A stretch of DNA of 64,000 bases. Source: CAVUFH01 sp963740835. Its GTDB lineage: Bacteria; Actinomycetota; Acidimicrobiia; IMCC26256; PALSA-610. The DNA lies in assembly GCA_963740835.1 (NCBI GenBank), contig CAVUFH010000003.1:1488001-1552000 (forward strand). Direction: 5' to 3'. The translations under genes were made by a program, and so were the position numbers. Numbering within the stretch: position 1 is the stretch's first letter; each line of letters opens with the position of its first letter. Positions 1 through 10,051 of the stretch are shown piece after piece. The notes under the pieces are model-generated. The model had not been told where the DNA came from. It saw nothing but the letters and a program-made list of their open reading frames with translations, and made no database searches.

Positions 1-2
1 CG

Positions 3-611
3 ATCCCGATGACGGCGAAGGGCGTCGACATCCGTCCGCTCCGCCAGATCACGGGCAAGTGCGAATTCAACGAGGTCTTTCTCGACGCGGTGGAAGTCCC
101 CGTGGAGAACCTGATCGGCCCCGAGCACGAGGGTTGGCGGGTCACGAACACGACGCTGGCCAACGAGCGCGGCGCGTCGTTCGTGTGGAAGGAGCAGGTG
201 CTGCTCGAGTTGGCGATGGACCACCTGATCCGAACCGGAGCGTCCCGCGGCCGGCTCGCCGACCCGCACGTGCGGCAGCGACTCGCGCAGTCGTGGATCG
301 ATGTCGAGATCTTCCGCCTCCACAACGCGCGCACGCTGACGCGTCTCGCCTCGGGCAAGGAGCTCGGCGCCGAGTCGAGCATCGTGAAGCTGTTCTGGGC
401 GGGCATGAGCCAACGGCTCTACGAGACCGCGGTCGACGCGCTCGCCCCCGACGCGATCCTCATGCCGGGCACCGATGGCGCGGTCGACGGCGGCCGGTGG
501 GTGCTCGGGCTCCTGCAGTCGCGCGCGAACTCGATCATGGGCGGCACGAGCGAGATCCAGCGCAACATAATTGGTGAGCGGATTCTCGGACTTCCGAGGG
601 AGCCTCGATGA
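3..611 (+). CDS. Acyl-CoA dehydrogenase, C-terminal part (5' end outside window)
   Basis: FAD-dependent alpha,beta-dehydrogenation of an acyl-CoA. Only about 200 residues of the C-terminal half are present; the frame is open to the left edge, so the gene starts upstream. Visible family marks are the beta-domain stretch CEFNEVFLDAVEVP near the beginning, the four-helix C-terminal domain, and the terminal signature GGTSEIQRNIIGERILGLP, where the family binds FAD. It is followed 85 bases later by a P450 gene and reads like the first gene of an operon with P450, aldehyde dehydrogenase and amidohydrolase. Oddity: a diverged second copy of the final codons (ERILGLPREP) lies downstream of the stop at 659-699, in another frame. 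Confidence 0.9.
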   Translation: MPMTAKGVDIRPLRQITGKCEFNEVFLDAVEVPVENLIGPEHEGWRVTNTTLANERGASFVWKEQVLLELAMDHLIRTGASRGRLADPHVRQRLAQSWIDVEIFRLHNARTLTRLASGKELGAESSIVKLFWAGMSQRLYETAVDALAPDAILMPGTDGAVDGGRWVLGLLQSRANSIMGGTSEIQRNIIGERILGLPREPR

Positions 612-696
612 GGTCGTCGCGTGTCCGCTTCAGGGCGGCGGGCGGGGTCGGGGGGCGGGAGCGGATCCTCGGGCTGCCACGCGAACCGAAGGTCTC

Positions 697-1926
697 ATGA
701 CCGCGGGTGTCGACGTGCTCGACCTCATCGACCCCGAGCGCTACGCGCGCGGCGGCTATCCGCACGACGTGTGGACGCGACTGCGGGCCGAGGAGCCGGT
801 CGCGTACTTCGAGCCGGAGGGCTACGAGCCGTTCTGGGCAATCACGAAGCACGCCGACATCCTGGAGATCTCGAAGCAACCGCTCCGCTTCTCGAGCGCG
901 CGAGGGATCACCTTGATGCCGTCCGGCGCGGTGATGCCGCCGTCCGAGATGGTCGTCATGCTCGACCCACCGCGGCACGGACCCGTACGTCGCGTCGCGA
1001 ACTGGCGCTTCACGCCGCGCGCGGTAAGGGGTCAGCGCGACGACATCGAACGCATCGCGGTCGAGGTTCTCGACCGCGCCGAATTGCGGCCCGACGCATC
1101 GGGTGAGCTCGACTTCGTCGAACGCATCGCCGCACCGTTCCCGCTCGGAGTCATCGCGTGGGTCCTCGGCGTCCCGAGCGACGACTGGGAACTGCTGTTC
1201 CGTTGGACGAACGAGGTGATCGGCAAGGACGATCCGGAGTACCGCCGCCCGGGCGAGAGTCCGGGCGCCACCAGCAAACGGGCGCGCGGCGAGCTGCACG
1301 CGTACTTCCAGCAGCTGATCGAGCAACGCCGGGCCGAACCCGAAGACGATCTGGTGAGCGAGCTGATCCGGGGCGAGGTCGAAGGCGCACCGCTGACCGA
1401 AGTGCAGCTCGTCGCGTACTGCGAGCTCCTCGTGGAAGCAGGCAACGAGACCACCCGCAACGCGATCAGCGGCGGGCTGCTCGCGTTCTCCGAGCACCGG
1501 GACGAATGGAAGCGACTGCGAGACCAGCCCGAGCTCCTGCCCGACGCGGTCGAGGAGATCCTCCGCTGGGTGAGCCCCATCAGCCACTTCACCCGCACCG
1601 CCACCGAGGACTGCGAGGTGGGCGGCGTGCAGATTCGCGCCGGCGACCAGGTCGCGCTGTACTTCGCATCGGCCAACCGCGACGAGGATGTGTTCGACGA
1701 TTCGTTCGCGTTCCGCGTCGATCGACGTCCGAACCCACATCTCGCGTTCGGGTTCGGTGAGCACTTCTGTATGGGCGCTCACGTTGCGCGCGTCGAGCTC
1801 GAGACGATCTTTCGGCACCTGCTCGAGCGGCTGGAATCGTTCGAGGTCGTCGGCGACGTGGAGCGGCTGCGGTCGATCGTGAACGGCAGCATCAAGCGCT
1901 TGCCGTTCGGCTACAGCACGAGGTAA
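697..1926 (+). CDS. Cytochrome P450
   Basis: Haem-thiolate monooxygenase of about 409 residues, a normal bacterial length. The I-helix oxygen-binding motif AGNETTRN is near residue 248, the K-helix ExxR (EEILR) near 287, and the haem-ligand loop FGFGEHFCMG carries the cysteine near residue 357. I chose the ATG at 697 (MTAGVDVLDL...): a start further upstream would add G/A/R-rich residues not expected in a P450 and would read into the end of the preceding acyl-CoA dehydrogenase. Soluble, no signal peptide. The operon context with CoA-oxidising enzymes suggests hydroxylation of a lipid, steroid or terpenoid acid; the true substrate cannot be read. Electron-transfer partners are not adjacent. 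Confidence 0.92.
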   Translation: MTAGVDVLDLIDPERYARGGYPHDVWTRLRAEEPVAYFEPEGYEPFWAITKHADILEISKQPLRFSSARGITLMPSGAVMPPSEMVVMLDPPRHGPVRRVANWRFTPRAVRGQRDDIERIAVEVLDRAELRPDASGELDFVERIAAPFPLGVIAWVLGVPSDDWELLFRWTNEVIGKDDPEYRRPGESPGATSKRARGELHAYFQQLIEQRRAEPEDDLVSELIRGEVEGAPLTEVQLVAYCELLVEAGNETTRNAISGGLLAFSEHRDEWKRLRDQPELLPDAVEEILRWVSPISHFTRTATEDCEVGGVQIRAGDQVALYFASANRDEDVFDDSFAFRVDRRPNPHLAFGFGEHFCMGAHVARVELETIFRHLLERLESFEVVGDVERLRSIVNGSIKRLPFGYSTR

Positions 1927-1960
1927 GGATCAGCGTGACCGTTCAGGACGGAGAGATCAG

Positions 1961-3460
<1,500 letters not shown>

Positions 3461-3464
3461 AGCC

Positions 3465-4607
3465 ATGCTGCGAGACGATGTGCAAGCGATCTCGGTCGAC
3501 GACCACGTCGTCGAGCCGGCGCACGTGTTCCTCGATCACATAGACCCGAAGTTCCGCGATCGCGCGCCGCGCATCGTCGAACGCGACCGCGCCGAGGGCT
3601 GGCTCTGGGAAGACCGCTTCTACCCGTTGATGTTCCAGGGGAACGCCGCGACGCGGAAGTTCCGTGCCGGCGAAGCGGGACGGGGCGAGGACCTCTACGC
3701 GCGCCGGTACGAGGACATGATCCCCGCGGCCTACGACGTGCACGAGCGGGTGCGGGCGATGGACGACGACGGCGTGTGGGCGGAGCTGCTCTTCCCGACC
3801 TTCCCGCGCTTCGGCGGCACCCAGTTCCTGCAAGCCGAAGACCACGAGCTCGGGCTCGCCATGGTGCGCGCGTGGAACGACTGGATGCTCGACGAGTGGT
3901 GCGCGGCCTATCCCGAACGCTTCATCCCGCAGACACTGATCCCGCTGTGGGATGTTCCGGCGGCCGTGGCCGAGATCGAGCGCGGTGCGGCCAAAGGTTC
4001 GCGTGCGGTGCTCTTCGTGGAGAACCCGTATCCGCTGGGTCTCCCGTCGTTCCCGACCGGCCACTGGCGGCCGGTGTTCGAGGCGAGCAACGAGACGGGC
4101 TTGCCGCTGTCGATGCACATCGGGACGTCGATGGGTCTCATCCGACCGTCGCCCGAGACGACCCCTTCGGTCGGCATCGCGCTGTGTGGCATCAACTCGA
4201 TGAGCGCGCTCGGCGACATGATCTTCAGCGGCGCCTTCAACGACTTGCCGGACTGCCGCGTCGCGCTGTCGGAAGGCGGCGCGGGCTGGGTGCCCTACGT
4301 GCTCGAACGGCTCGACTACACGTGGGAGCGCAGCCGCTACGAAGGCCTCGAGAATACTGCGCCGCCATCGGAGGTGTTCGCGGAACACATCTGGGTCTGC
4401 ATGATCTCGGATCGGTATGCAATCCGGAACCGTGACCTCATCGGTATCGACAAGATCATGTGGGAGGCGGACTTCCCGCACAACGACTCGAACTGGCCGA
4501 ACAGCCGCAAGATGCTGGCCGACGCGCTCATAGACGTCCCCGACGACGAAGCCCGCCGCATCACCGAGCTCAACGCCCGCGACCTCTACCGGTTCCCGCG
4601 CTCCTGA
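3465..4607 (+). CDS. Amidohydrolase family 2 (TIM-barrel, metal-dependent)
   Basis: A 380-aa ACMSD-like/amidohydrolase-2 protein, a family of metal-dependent decarboxylases and hydrolases. The N-terminal SVDDHVVEP carries the typical D-x-H metal site; the barrel histidine is in PLSMHIGTS and the late aspartate in WEADFPHND. Such proteins are common in actinobacterial lipid and steroid clusters, usually of unknown reaction. It starts 4 bases after the aldehyde dehydrogenase stop and its own stop overlaps a CTGA that may start the next gene, so it sits tightly inside the operon. A second, similar gene lies at 41125-42390. Confidence 0.88.
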   Translation: MLRDDVQAISVDDHVVEPAHVFLDHIDPKFRDRAPRIVERDRAEGWLWEDRFYPLMFQGNAATRKFRAGEAGRGEDLYARRYEDMIPAAYDVHERVRAMDDDGVWAELLFPTFPRFGGTQFLQAEDHELGLAMVRAWNDWMLDEWCAAYPERFIPQTLIPLWDVPAAVAEIERGAAKGSRAVLFVENPYPLGLPSFPTGHWRPVFEASNETGLPLSMHIGTSMGLIRPSPETTPSVGIALCGINSMSALGDMIFSGAFNDLPDCRVALSEGGAGWVPYVLERLDYTWERSRYEGLENTAPPSEVFAEHIWVCMISDRYAIRNRDLIGIDKIMWEADFPHNDSNWPNSRKMLADALIDVPDDEARRITELNARDLYRFPRS

Positions 4608-6338
4608 CTGCGATCCCCGCGCCCGGACAGGCTCCCCTCGTCGCCGAGAACGCGGCCGCGTTGCTGCGGCGCAACGCGCGGCGAGTTCGGTGACCGGGTC
4701 GCGATCAAGTTCGGCGACCGGCAGTGGACCCACGCCGAGTACTTCGAGGAGTCGTGTCGCTTTGCTGCGCTCTTCCTCGAGCGACTCCCGGACGGCGCGC
4801 CTCGCCACGTCGCGGTGCTGCTCGACAACACGCCCGACTACCTCTTCGCGTTCGGCGGTGCTGCGCTCATCGGCGGCGCGATCGTTGGTCTCAATCACAC
4901 GCGCCGCGACGAATACCTGCTCCGTGACGCGCTCCACACGCACTCTGGGCTGGTGCTCACCGAACCGCGGCACGAACACCTGTTGACGCCCGTTGCCGGT
5001 GATCTGCCGCAGATCGTGTCCTCGGACCGGTTCGCCGATCCCGACGACGCGCCGCCCGCGCTCGGGATGCCGCTCACGGCCGCGCTCGCACCGCACGTCG
5101 ACGCAGACGATCCCGGCCTCGACCCCGATCTCGACTCGATCTGGGCACTGATCTTCACGTCGGGCACGTCGGATGCGCCGAAGGCCGTGATCTGCTCGCA
5201 GCGGCGCCTGCTCGTCACCGGCAAGCGCATGGCGATGATCATGGATCTCGGCGCTGGCGACATCGGCTACGTGTGCATGCCGCTCTTCCACTCCAGTGCG
5301 GTGCAGGTCGGTTGGGCACCGTCGCTCGTCATGCCGTGCGCTGTCGGCCTCGGCCGCCGGTTCTCGGCGTCGCGCTGGCTCGCCGACGTGCGGCGGTACG
5401 GCGCGACGTACACCAACTACACAGGAAAGCCGCTCGCCTATCTCCTCGCGCAACCGGAGCGGGTCGATGACGCCGACAACGCACTGCGCGTCGCGTTCGG
5501 CAACGAAGGATCGCCCGAAGTCGTCGCGAGCGTGGCGCAACGGTTCGGGCTGGAAGTGATCGACGCGTACGGGGCGACCGAAGGCGGCGTCGCGGTGAAC
5601 CGCGTCAGCGACGCGCCGGCCGGCGCGGTCGGCCTTGCTCCCGATCACGTGCAGGTGGTCGACGAGGAAGGCAACGAGAAGCCTCGCGCCGTTCTCGACG
5701 AGCGCGGGCGAGTGCAAAACGCCGAGGAGTGTGTCGGCGAGATCGTCAACACGCAGGGTGTCGGCCCGTTCGAGGGTTACTACAACAACGACGCGGCAAC
5801 CGCGAAGACGACGCGGCTCGGCTGGTACTGGTCCGGCGACCTCGGTTACAAGGACGCACACGGCTACCTCTACTTCGCCGGCCGCAACGCGGACTGGATC
5901 CGTGTCGACGGCGAGAACTTCCCCGCCGGCCCGATCGAGGACACGCTCAGGAAGGCGCCGGGCGTGGTACTCGCCGCGGTGTACGGAGTGCCGGACGACC
6001 AAGCGGGCGACCAGGTGATGGCCGGCGTCGTCGTCACCGACGAGGCGACCTTCGACATCGACGCCTTCGCATCATGGCTCGACCAGCAGGACGCGATCGG
6101 CCCGAAGTGGCGGCCCCGCTACGTGCGCATCCTGCGCGATCCGCCGACGACCGGCACGAACAAGATCGTGAAGCGAACGCTGGTGCACCAGAAGTTCCGC
6201 CACGACCGCACCGCCGGCGACCCGTGCTTCGTACGCGCGCGCGGTGACGAGAAGTACCGACCGTTCACGGACGCCGAGGAAGCCGCGCTCTACGAGTCGT
6301 TCGTGGGCTACGGCCGCGAGCGGTTCTGGGACCTCTGA
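4604..6338 (+). CDS. Acyl-CoA synthetase, FadD17-like (one frameshift near 4679)
   Basis: ATP-dependent CoA ligase of the adenylate-forming family. Motifs: P-loop FTSGTSDAPKAV, A5 motif AYGATEGG, A8 motif GDLGYKDAHGYLYFAGR and the late lysine region GTNKIVKR. Overall pattern (KPLAYLLAQPE, LRVAFGNE) recalls mycobacterial FadD17. The main frame is open from about 4671, but no ATG/GTG/TTG precedes residue LLDN (GTG 4815). The missing N-terminus (LVAENAAALLRRNAR) is encoded in a different frame from 4604, so one extra base near 4679 in the GCGCGCGG run breaks the gene. In that frame the only start-like codon is CTG at 4604, forming a CTGA overlap with the upstream stop. About 577 aa when repaired. 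Confidence 0.8.
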
Positions 6339-6344
6339 TCCCTC

Positions 6345-6373
6345 GCCGCTGCGGTGCGTGGCACCGCAGCGGC
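6345..6373. terminator. Perfect 13-bp stem-loop between convergent genes
   Basis: The arms GCCGCTGCGGTGC and GCACCGCAGCGGC pair perfectly around a 3-base GTG loop. It sits in the 42 bases between the stop of the ligase (6338) and the stop of the SodC-like gene (6381), the expected place for a bidirectional terminator. There is no T-run, which is common for actinobacterial hairpin terminators. Confidence 0.7.
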
Positions 6374-6380
6374 AGAAGGT

Positions 6381-6884
6381 TCAGAAGTCGACGGGCAGGC
6401 ACGCCTGCCGTGCGCCGGCCGCACCCATGGCGTCGGTGGGCATCGCGTGGATGACCACCGATGCAGCCGCGCCCGGTGGGATGACGAACGGAACGATGGC
6501 CTTCGCCACGCCGGAGCCGCCGCGCGTGACGGTGAAGTCGAGCCACACTTCGGTTTGAGGCGAAGCTGGTCCGCCGGTGTTGTAGTGCGGGCCCGCCGCC
6601 GCACCGTTGCCTGCGACGCACGGCCCGACGTGGACGTGTGCACCGAACATCGTGCCGGCCGCGTTCCGGTCCAGGCCGCGAACGATGAGGAGCACGAGTG
6701 TGCGGTCTCCGCCGTTGTAGGCGATGACGCTCGCGCGTGCACCATCGGTGGCGTTCGCTGCCGTCGGCGCGAGGTCGCGCAGCGGCCCGCGCGACACGAT
6801 CACTCCTGACGCTCCTGCCGGAATGCTTCCGGCCATCAGGCTCGCCGCAACGAGCGCGCCGGCAATCAGTGTCTTCCTGAGCAT
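6381..6884 (-). CDS. Secreted Cu/Zn superoxide dismutase-like protein
   Basis: 167 aa with a clear Sec signal peptide (MLRKTLIAGALVAASLMAG, cleavage near PAGASG). The mature part has the SodC-type pattern AHVHVGPC, then GPHYN, VVIHAMPTD and a late QAC, including the two cysteines that form the conserved disulfide. Compared with genuine SodC the zinc-loop ligands between GPHYN and the beta-strand that follows (two histidine/aspartate positions) are not recognisable, so it may bind copper only, or be a SOD-fold protein without dismutase activity. It is exported and lies alone between convergent and divergent neighbours, with its own promoter presumably in 6885-7036. Confidence 0.6.
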   Translation of the reverse strand: MLRKTLIAGALVAASLMAGSIPAGASGVIVSRGPLRDLAPTAANATDGARASVIAYNGGDRTLVLLIVRGLDRNAAGTMFGAHVHVGPCVAGNGAAAGPHYNTGGPASPQTEVWLDFTVTRGGSGVAKAIVPFVIPPGAAASVVIHAMPTDAMGAAGARQACLPVDF

Positions 6885-7036
6885 CGGTTCCTCCCTCGAT
6901 CCCGATCATTCGACCGGGTCAGTACGACAGACGACTGAGTGCCGCTCGCGGGTGACATCGCCGAGGAAAGATCGAGAGGCGGGGGAAAATGTCGCGACGC
7001 GTCACCCGCAAGCCGCGTTTGTCCGTCTGTCCTCAT

Positions 7037-7963
7037 GTGACGCCTGTGATCAGCATCGAAGGACTGTGCAAGGAGTACCGCCGAGTCCGTGGCGGTCCGA
7101 CCGTCGCGGTCTCCGGACTCGACCTCGAGGTGCCCGAGGGCGGCGTCTTCGGCTTTCTGGGCCCCAACGGTTCGGGGAAGACCACGACCATTCGGTGCTT
7201 GCTCGGCCTCGCCCGGCCGTCGGCGGGCGAGCTGCTCCTGCTCGGCCGGCCCAGCCCCCAGGGCCTCGCCGACGTCATGCACGAGATCGGCGCCATCGTC
7301 GAGACGCCGGCGATGTTCCCGACGATGACCGGTCGCGAGAACCTGCGTTTGCTCGCTGCAATCGATCGCATCGGTCGCAACCGCGTCGACGACGCACTCG
7401 CGCTTGTCGGTCTTGATGCTCGCGGTGATGACAAGGTGCGCAAGTACTCCCTCGGGATGCGGCAACGGCTCGGCCTTGCCGCCGCGCTGCTCAAAGATCC
7501 CGCGCTGATCGTGCTCGACGAGCCCGCGAACGGTTTGGACCCCGCCGGTATCCGCGAGACACGCGAGCTCCTGCGCCGACTCGGTGAGGAAGGACGAACG
7601 GTCTTCCTCTCGAGTCACCTGCTGTCCGAGGTCGAACAGACGTGCGATCACGTCGCGATCATCGATCGCGGGCGGTGCGTGCTCTCGGGACGCGTCGACG
7701 ACATCCTTGCGTCGGCCGCGCGACCGGCAGTGCTCGTCGGGTTGCACGACCTCGAAGCTGGAGCCGCTGTGCTCTGTGCCGCCGGGATCGACGTGGAGCC
7801 CGCAGGCGCGCTGCTGCGAGTTCATGTTCCACATCGTGAGACCGCACTCGTTACGAAGTTGCTTGCGGATCACGCCCTGTACGTCACCGAATTGCGGCCT
7901 GACATCGTCACCTTGGAACAACTGTTCTTCGACATGACGGAGCACGAGAGGATCTCGGCATGA
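7037..7963 (+). CDS. ABC transporter ATP-binding protein (ABC-2 type)
   Basis: 308-aa nucleotide-binding subunit. Walker A GPNGSGKTTT near residue 42, signature LGMRQRLGLA near 138, Walker B IVLDEPANGLDP near 157, H-loop histidine in SSHLLSEVE. I prefer the GTG at 7037 (VTPVISIEGL): the conserved domain begins right there and the alternative ATG at 6989 adds an R-rich tail. Its stop overlaps the ATG of the permease (ATGA), so they form one exporter. The following ECF sigma factor overlaps the permease in turn, hinting at a cell-envelope stress or antibiotic-export unit. Confidence 0.88.
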   Translation: MTPVISIEGLCKEYRRVRGGPTVAVSGLDLEVPEGGVFGFLGPNGSGKTTTIRCLLGLARPSAGELLLLGRPSPQGLADVMHEIGAIVETPAMFPTMTGRENLRLLAAIDRIGRNRVDDALALVGLDARGDDKVRKYSLGMRQRLGLAAALLKDPALIVLDEPANGLDPAGIRETRELLRRLGEEGRTVFLSSHLLSEVEQTCDHVAIIDRGRCVLSGRVDDILASAARPAVLVGLHDLEAGAAVLCAAGIDVEPAGALLRVHVPHRETALVTKLLADHALYVTELRPDIVTLEQLFFDMTEHERISA

Positions 7964-8772
7964 GCGTGGTCCACCTGATCTATGTCGAGATGACGCGCGC
8001 GCTGCACCGCCGACTCGTGCGGTGGATGATCGTTGTCGCACTCGTCGGGTGCGCGGCCGCTGGCGTCATCGCCTTTGCCAGCAGTGGCGATGCGGTCGAC
8101 CTTGCACAGTCCCACGGCCATCCCGCGTTGATGCGCAACTGGTGGGGCGCGAGTGACGGCGGCGACTTCCTGACTGTCGCCGCGCTCTTCCTTGCCATCG
8201 GGGCGGCCATCTGCGGCGCGTCGGTCGGGGGCGCCGAGTGGAAGGTCGGCACGATCGGAACCGTTCTGACGTGGCAGCCGTCACGCGTGCGTCTGCATGC
8301 AGCTCGCACGATCTCCGCCGCGGTGTTGGCCTTCGTCATCGGGTTCGCGTTGCAGGTCGTGTTTCTGGCGTCGACGTTGCCGGCCGTCTGGGCACACGGA
8401 ACGACTTCCGGCACCGGCGGGGGATGGTGGGCCGAGCTGCTGTGGGCGATGCTGCGCATCTCCTCCATCACGTCCCTTCTGGCGACGTTGGCTTTGAGCG
8501 TGGCGACGATCGGTCGCAACACCGCCGCGTCCCTCGTCACGTTGGCCGTTTGGGCGCTCGTCCTGGAGGGCCTGATCCGTGGCTTGAAGCCAGGTCTGGC
8601 CCGGTTCCTCGTCGGTGAGAACGTCGCCACCGTCGTGCCCTGGGCGCCGATGGAAGGCGTCGAGTTCCAGCGGTCGCCTGGTCTCGCGCTCGCGACGTTG
8701 GTGCTCTACCTCGCGCTCGTGGTCTCCGCGGCGGCGCTGTTGTTCTGCAAGAGGGACATCAGCAGCGCTTGA
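7960..8772 (+). CDS. ABC-2 type transporter permease
   Basis: 270-aa integral membrane protein with about six hydrophobic segments, e.g. WMIVVALVGCAAAGVIAFA near the N-terminus and TLVLYLALVVSAAALLF near the C-terminus. ATGA overlap with the ATP-binding subunit upstream makes it the membrane partner. The stop overlaps a TTG that may start the sigma factor (TTGA). Substrate unknown. Confidence 0.82.
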   Translation: MSVVHLIYVEMTRALHRRLVRWMIVVALVGCAAAGVIAFASSGDAVDLAQSHGHPALMRNWWGASDGGDFLTVAALFLAIGAAICGASVGGAEWKVGTIGTVLTWQPSRVRLHAARTISAAVLAFVIGFALQVVFLASTLPAVWAHGTTSGTGGGWWAELLWAMLRISSITSLLATLALSVATIGRNTAASLVTLAVWALVLEGLIRGLKPGLARFLVGENVATVVPWAPMEGVEFQRSPGLALATLVLYLALVVSAAALLFCKRDISSA

Positions 8773-9443
8773 CGGTTACGTGCGCGAGGATTGCTTTCTT
8801 GCTCGCGGGGATCACGACAGGCGACCTCATCGGCGATCGCATCGGCGATCGGCTGCGCGACGCGCTGCGTGCGGTGTGCCCGATGGTCGTCCGCGCCAGC
8901 GGCGACATAACCCTCGCGCCCGGAGCAGCCGGTGTCCCGATCACGATCGACGCCGACGCGCTCGTCGTGAGCATGTTCCAGCAAGAGGGCGCCTCACTGG
9001 TCCGGCTGGCCCGCCTGTTCGTCGACGATCGCAACGCGGCCGAGGATCTGGTGCAGGAAGCCTTCATTCGCCTCGCGCGGAGCGCAGGTCGGATCAAGGA
9101 CCTGGAACGCGCACCGGCCTATCTGCGCTCGATCGTTCTCAATCTCGCGCGTGACCACAATCGGCGCGGTCTGATGTCGCTGCGACAGCACCTGCCGTTC
9201 GACGACGCGCGAGCTTCCGTCGAAGACGAGATGGACGTTCGCGAGGATCAACGACGGGTTCTCGAGGCGTTGCGGGATCTCCCGCACCGCCAGCGTGACT
9301 GTCTTGTGCTGCGCTACTACGACGAACTCGGAATCGACGAGATCGCGGCGACCCTCGAACTGTCGCGCAACTCGGTCAAGACCCACCTGCAGCGGGGCCT
9401 TGCGGCATTGGAGCGACGCCTCGGTGACGAGGTGGTTGCGTGA
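8769..9443 (+). CDS. ECF-type RNA polymerase sigma factor
   Basis: 224 aa as drawn. Sigma region 2 is recognisable in FVDDRNAAEDLVQEAFIRLAR, and region 4 as LPHRQRDCLVLRYYDELGIDEIAATLELSRNSVKTHLQRG (helix-turn-helix, split here only by description). The start is uncertain: TTG at 8769 gives a TTGA overlap with the permease, but about 55 residues precede region 2, so an internal start such as ATG 8883 is possible. The next gene starts at a GTGA overlap and encodes a membrane protein, which could be the sensor or anti-sigma partner even though no zinc anti-sigma motif is present. Confidence 0.85.
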   Translation: MTVTCARIAFLLAGITTGDLIGDRIGDRLRDALRAVCPMVVRASGDITLAPGAAGVPITIDADALVVSMFQQEGASLVRLARLFVDDRNAAEDLVQEAFIRLARSAGRIKDLERAPAYLRSIVLNLARDHNRRGLMSLRQHLPFDDARASVEDEMDVREDQRRVLEALRDLPHRQRDCLVLRYYDELGIDEIAATLELSRNSVKTHLQRGLAALERRLGDEVVA

Positions 9444-10051
9444 CAATCGTCGAAGAACGGCTGCGCGACGCGCTCGTGTCCGGGACGGCGTCTGTTGCGG
9501 AGAGTCCCGACCTGTTCGCGCGGGTGCAGTTGAGCATCGAAGACGATCGAAGACTGAGTCGCCAACGGCGCAACAGCGTGCTGATCGGTATGGGCGTCGC
9601 GGTGGCGTTCGGAGCCGTCCTCTTCGCGTTGATCGACGTCAGAGAAGGGAAGCTGCTGATGGATTGGTGGGCGCTCGAACTCATCACGACCGTGGTGCTG
9701 GTGTGTGTCGCGCTCTGGCTCGGACCGCTCATCAAGCGCTTCGGCAAGAGCTATGCCGCCGACGTGTTTCGCGGGAATCCGCGTACCGGTAAGAGCTTCA
9801 TCGTGCTCACGGACATCGCTTATTACCTCATCTTCTTCGCCTACATCCTCTTCACGGTGAACTTCGAGCCGGCCGACAATTGGGGCGACTCTGTCACTGC
9901 TGCGCAACTGAAGTTCGAGACGGCGCGGCTCGGGGGGATCCTGCTCATCATCGGGATTCTCCACGGTGTCAACCTGCTTGCCCTCCCCGTGATGGGCCGA
10001 CTCCTCACCCTCAATCGTCAACTCGACGAGACGAACCCGCCGCCCGTCTGA
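9440..10051 (+). CDS. Four-helix membrane protein linked to ECF sigma factor
   Basis: 203 aa, not recognised. A soluble N-terminus of about 43 residues (VEERLRDALVSGTASVAESP) is followed by four hydrophobic helices at roughly 45-63, 75-95, 116-134 and 165-186. The cytosolic-looking N-terminus followed by membrane helices is the general plan of anti-sigma factors, and the GTGA overlap with the sigma gene supports a functional pair, but no sequence motif proves it. It is followed by a TGATG overlap with the next membrane-anchored protein. Confidence 0.6.
   Translation: MTIVEERLRDALVSGTASVAESPDLFARVQLSIEDDRRLSRQRRNSVLIGMGVAVAFGAVLFALIDVREGKLLMDWWALELITTVVLVCVALWLGPLIKRFGKSYAADVFRGNPRTGKSFIVLTDIAYYLIFFAYILFTVNFEPADNWGDSVTAAQLKFETARLGGILLIIGILHGVNLLALPVMGRLLTLNRQLDETNPPPV

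Noticed and set aside
571..696. Longer P450 start upstream of 697
   Set aside because: The added 42 residues overlap the end of the previous gene and are G/R/A-rich, unlike any P450 leader.
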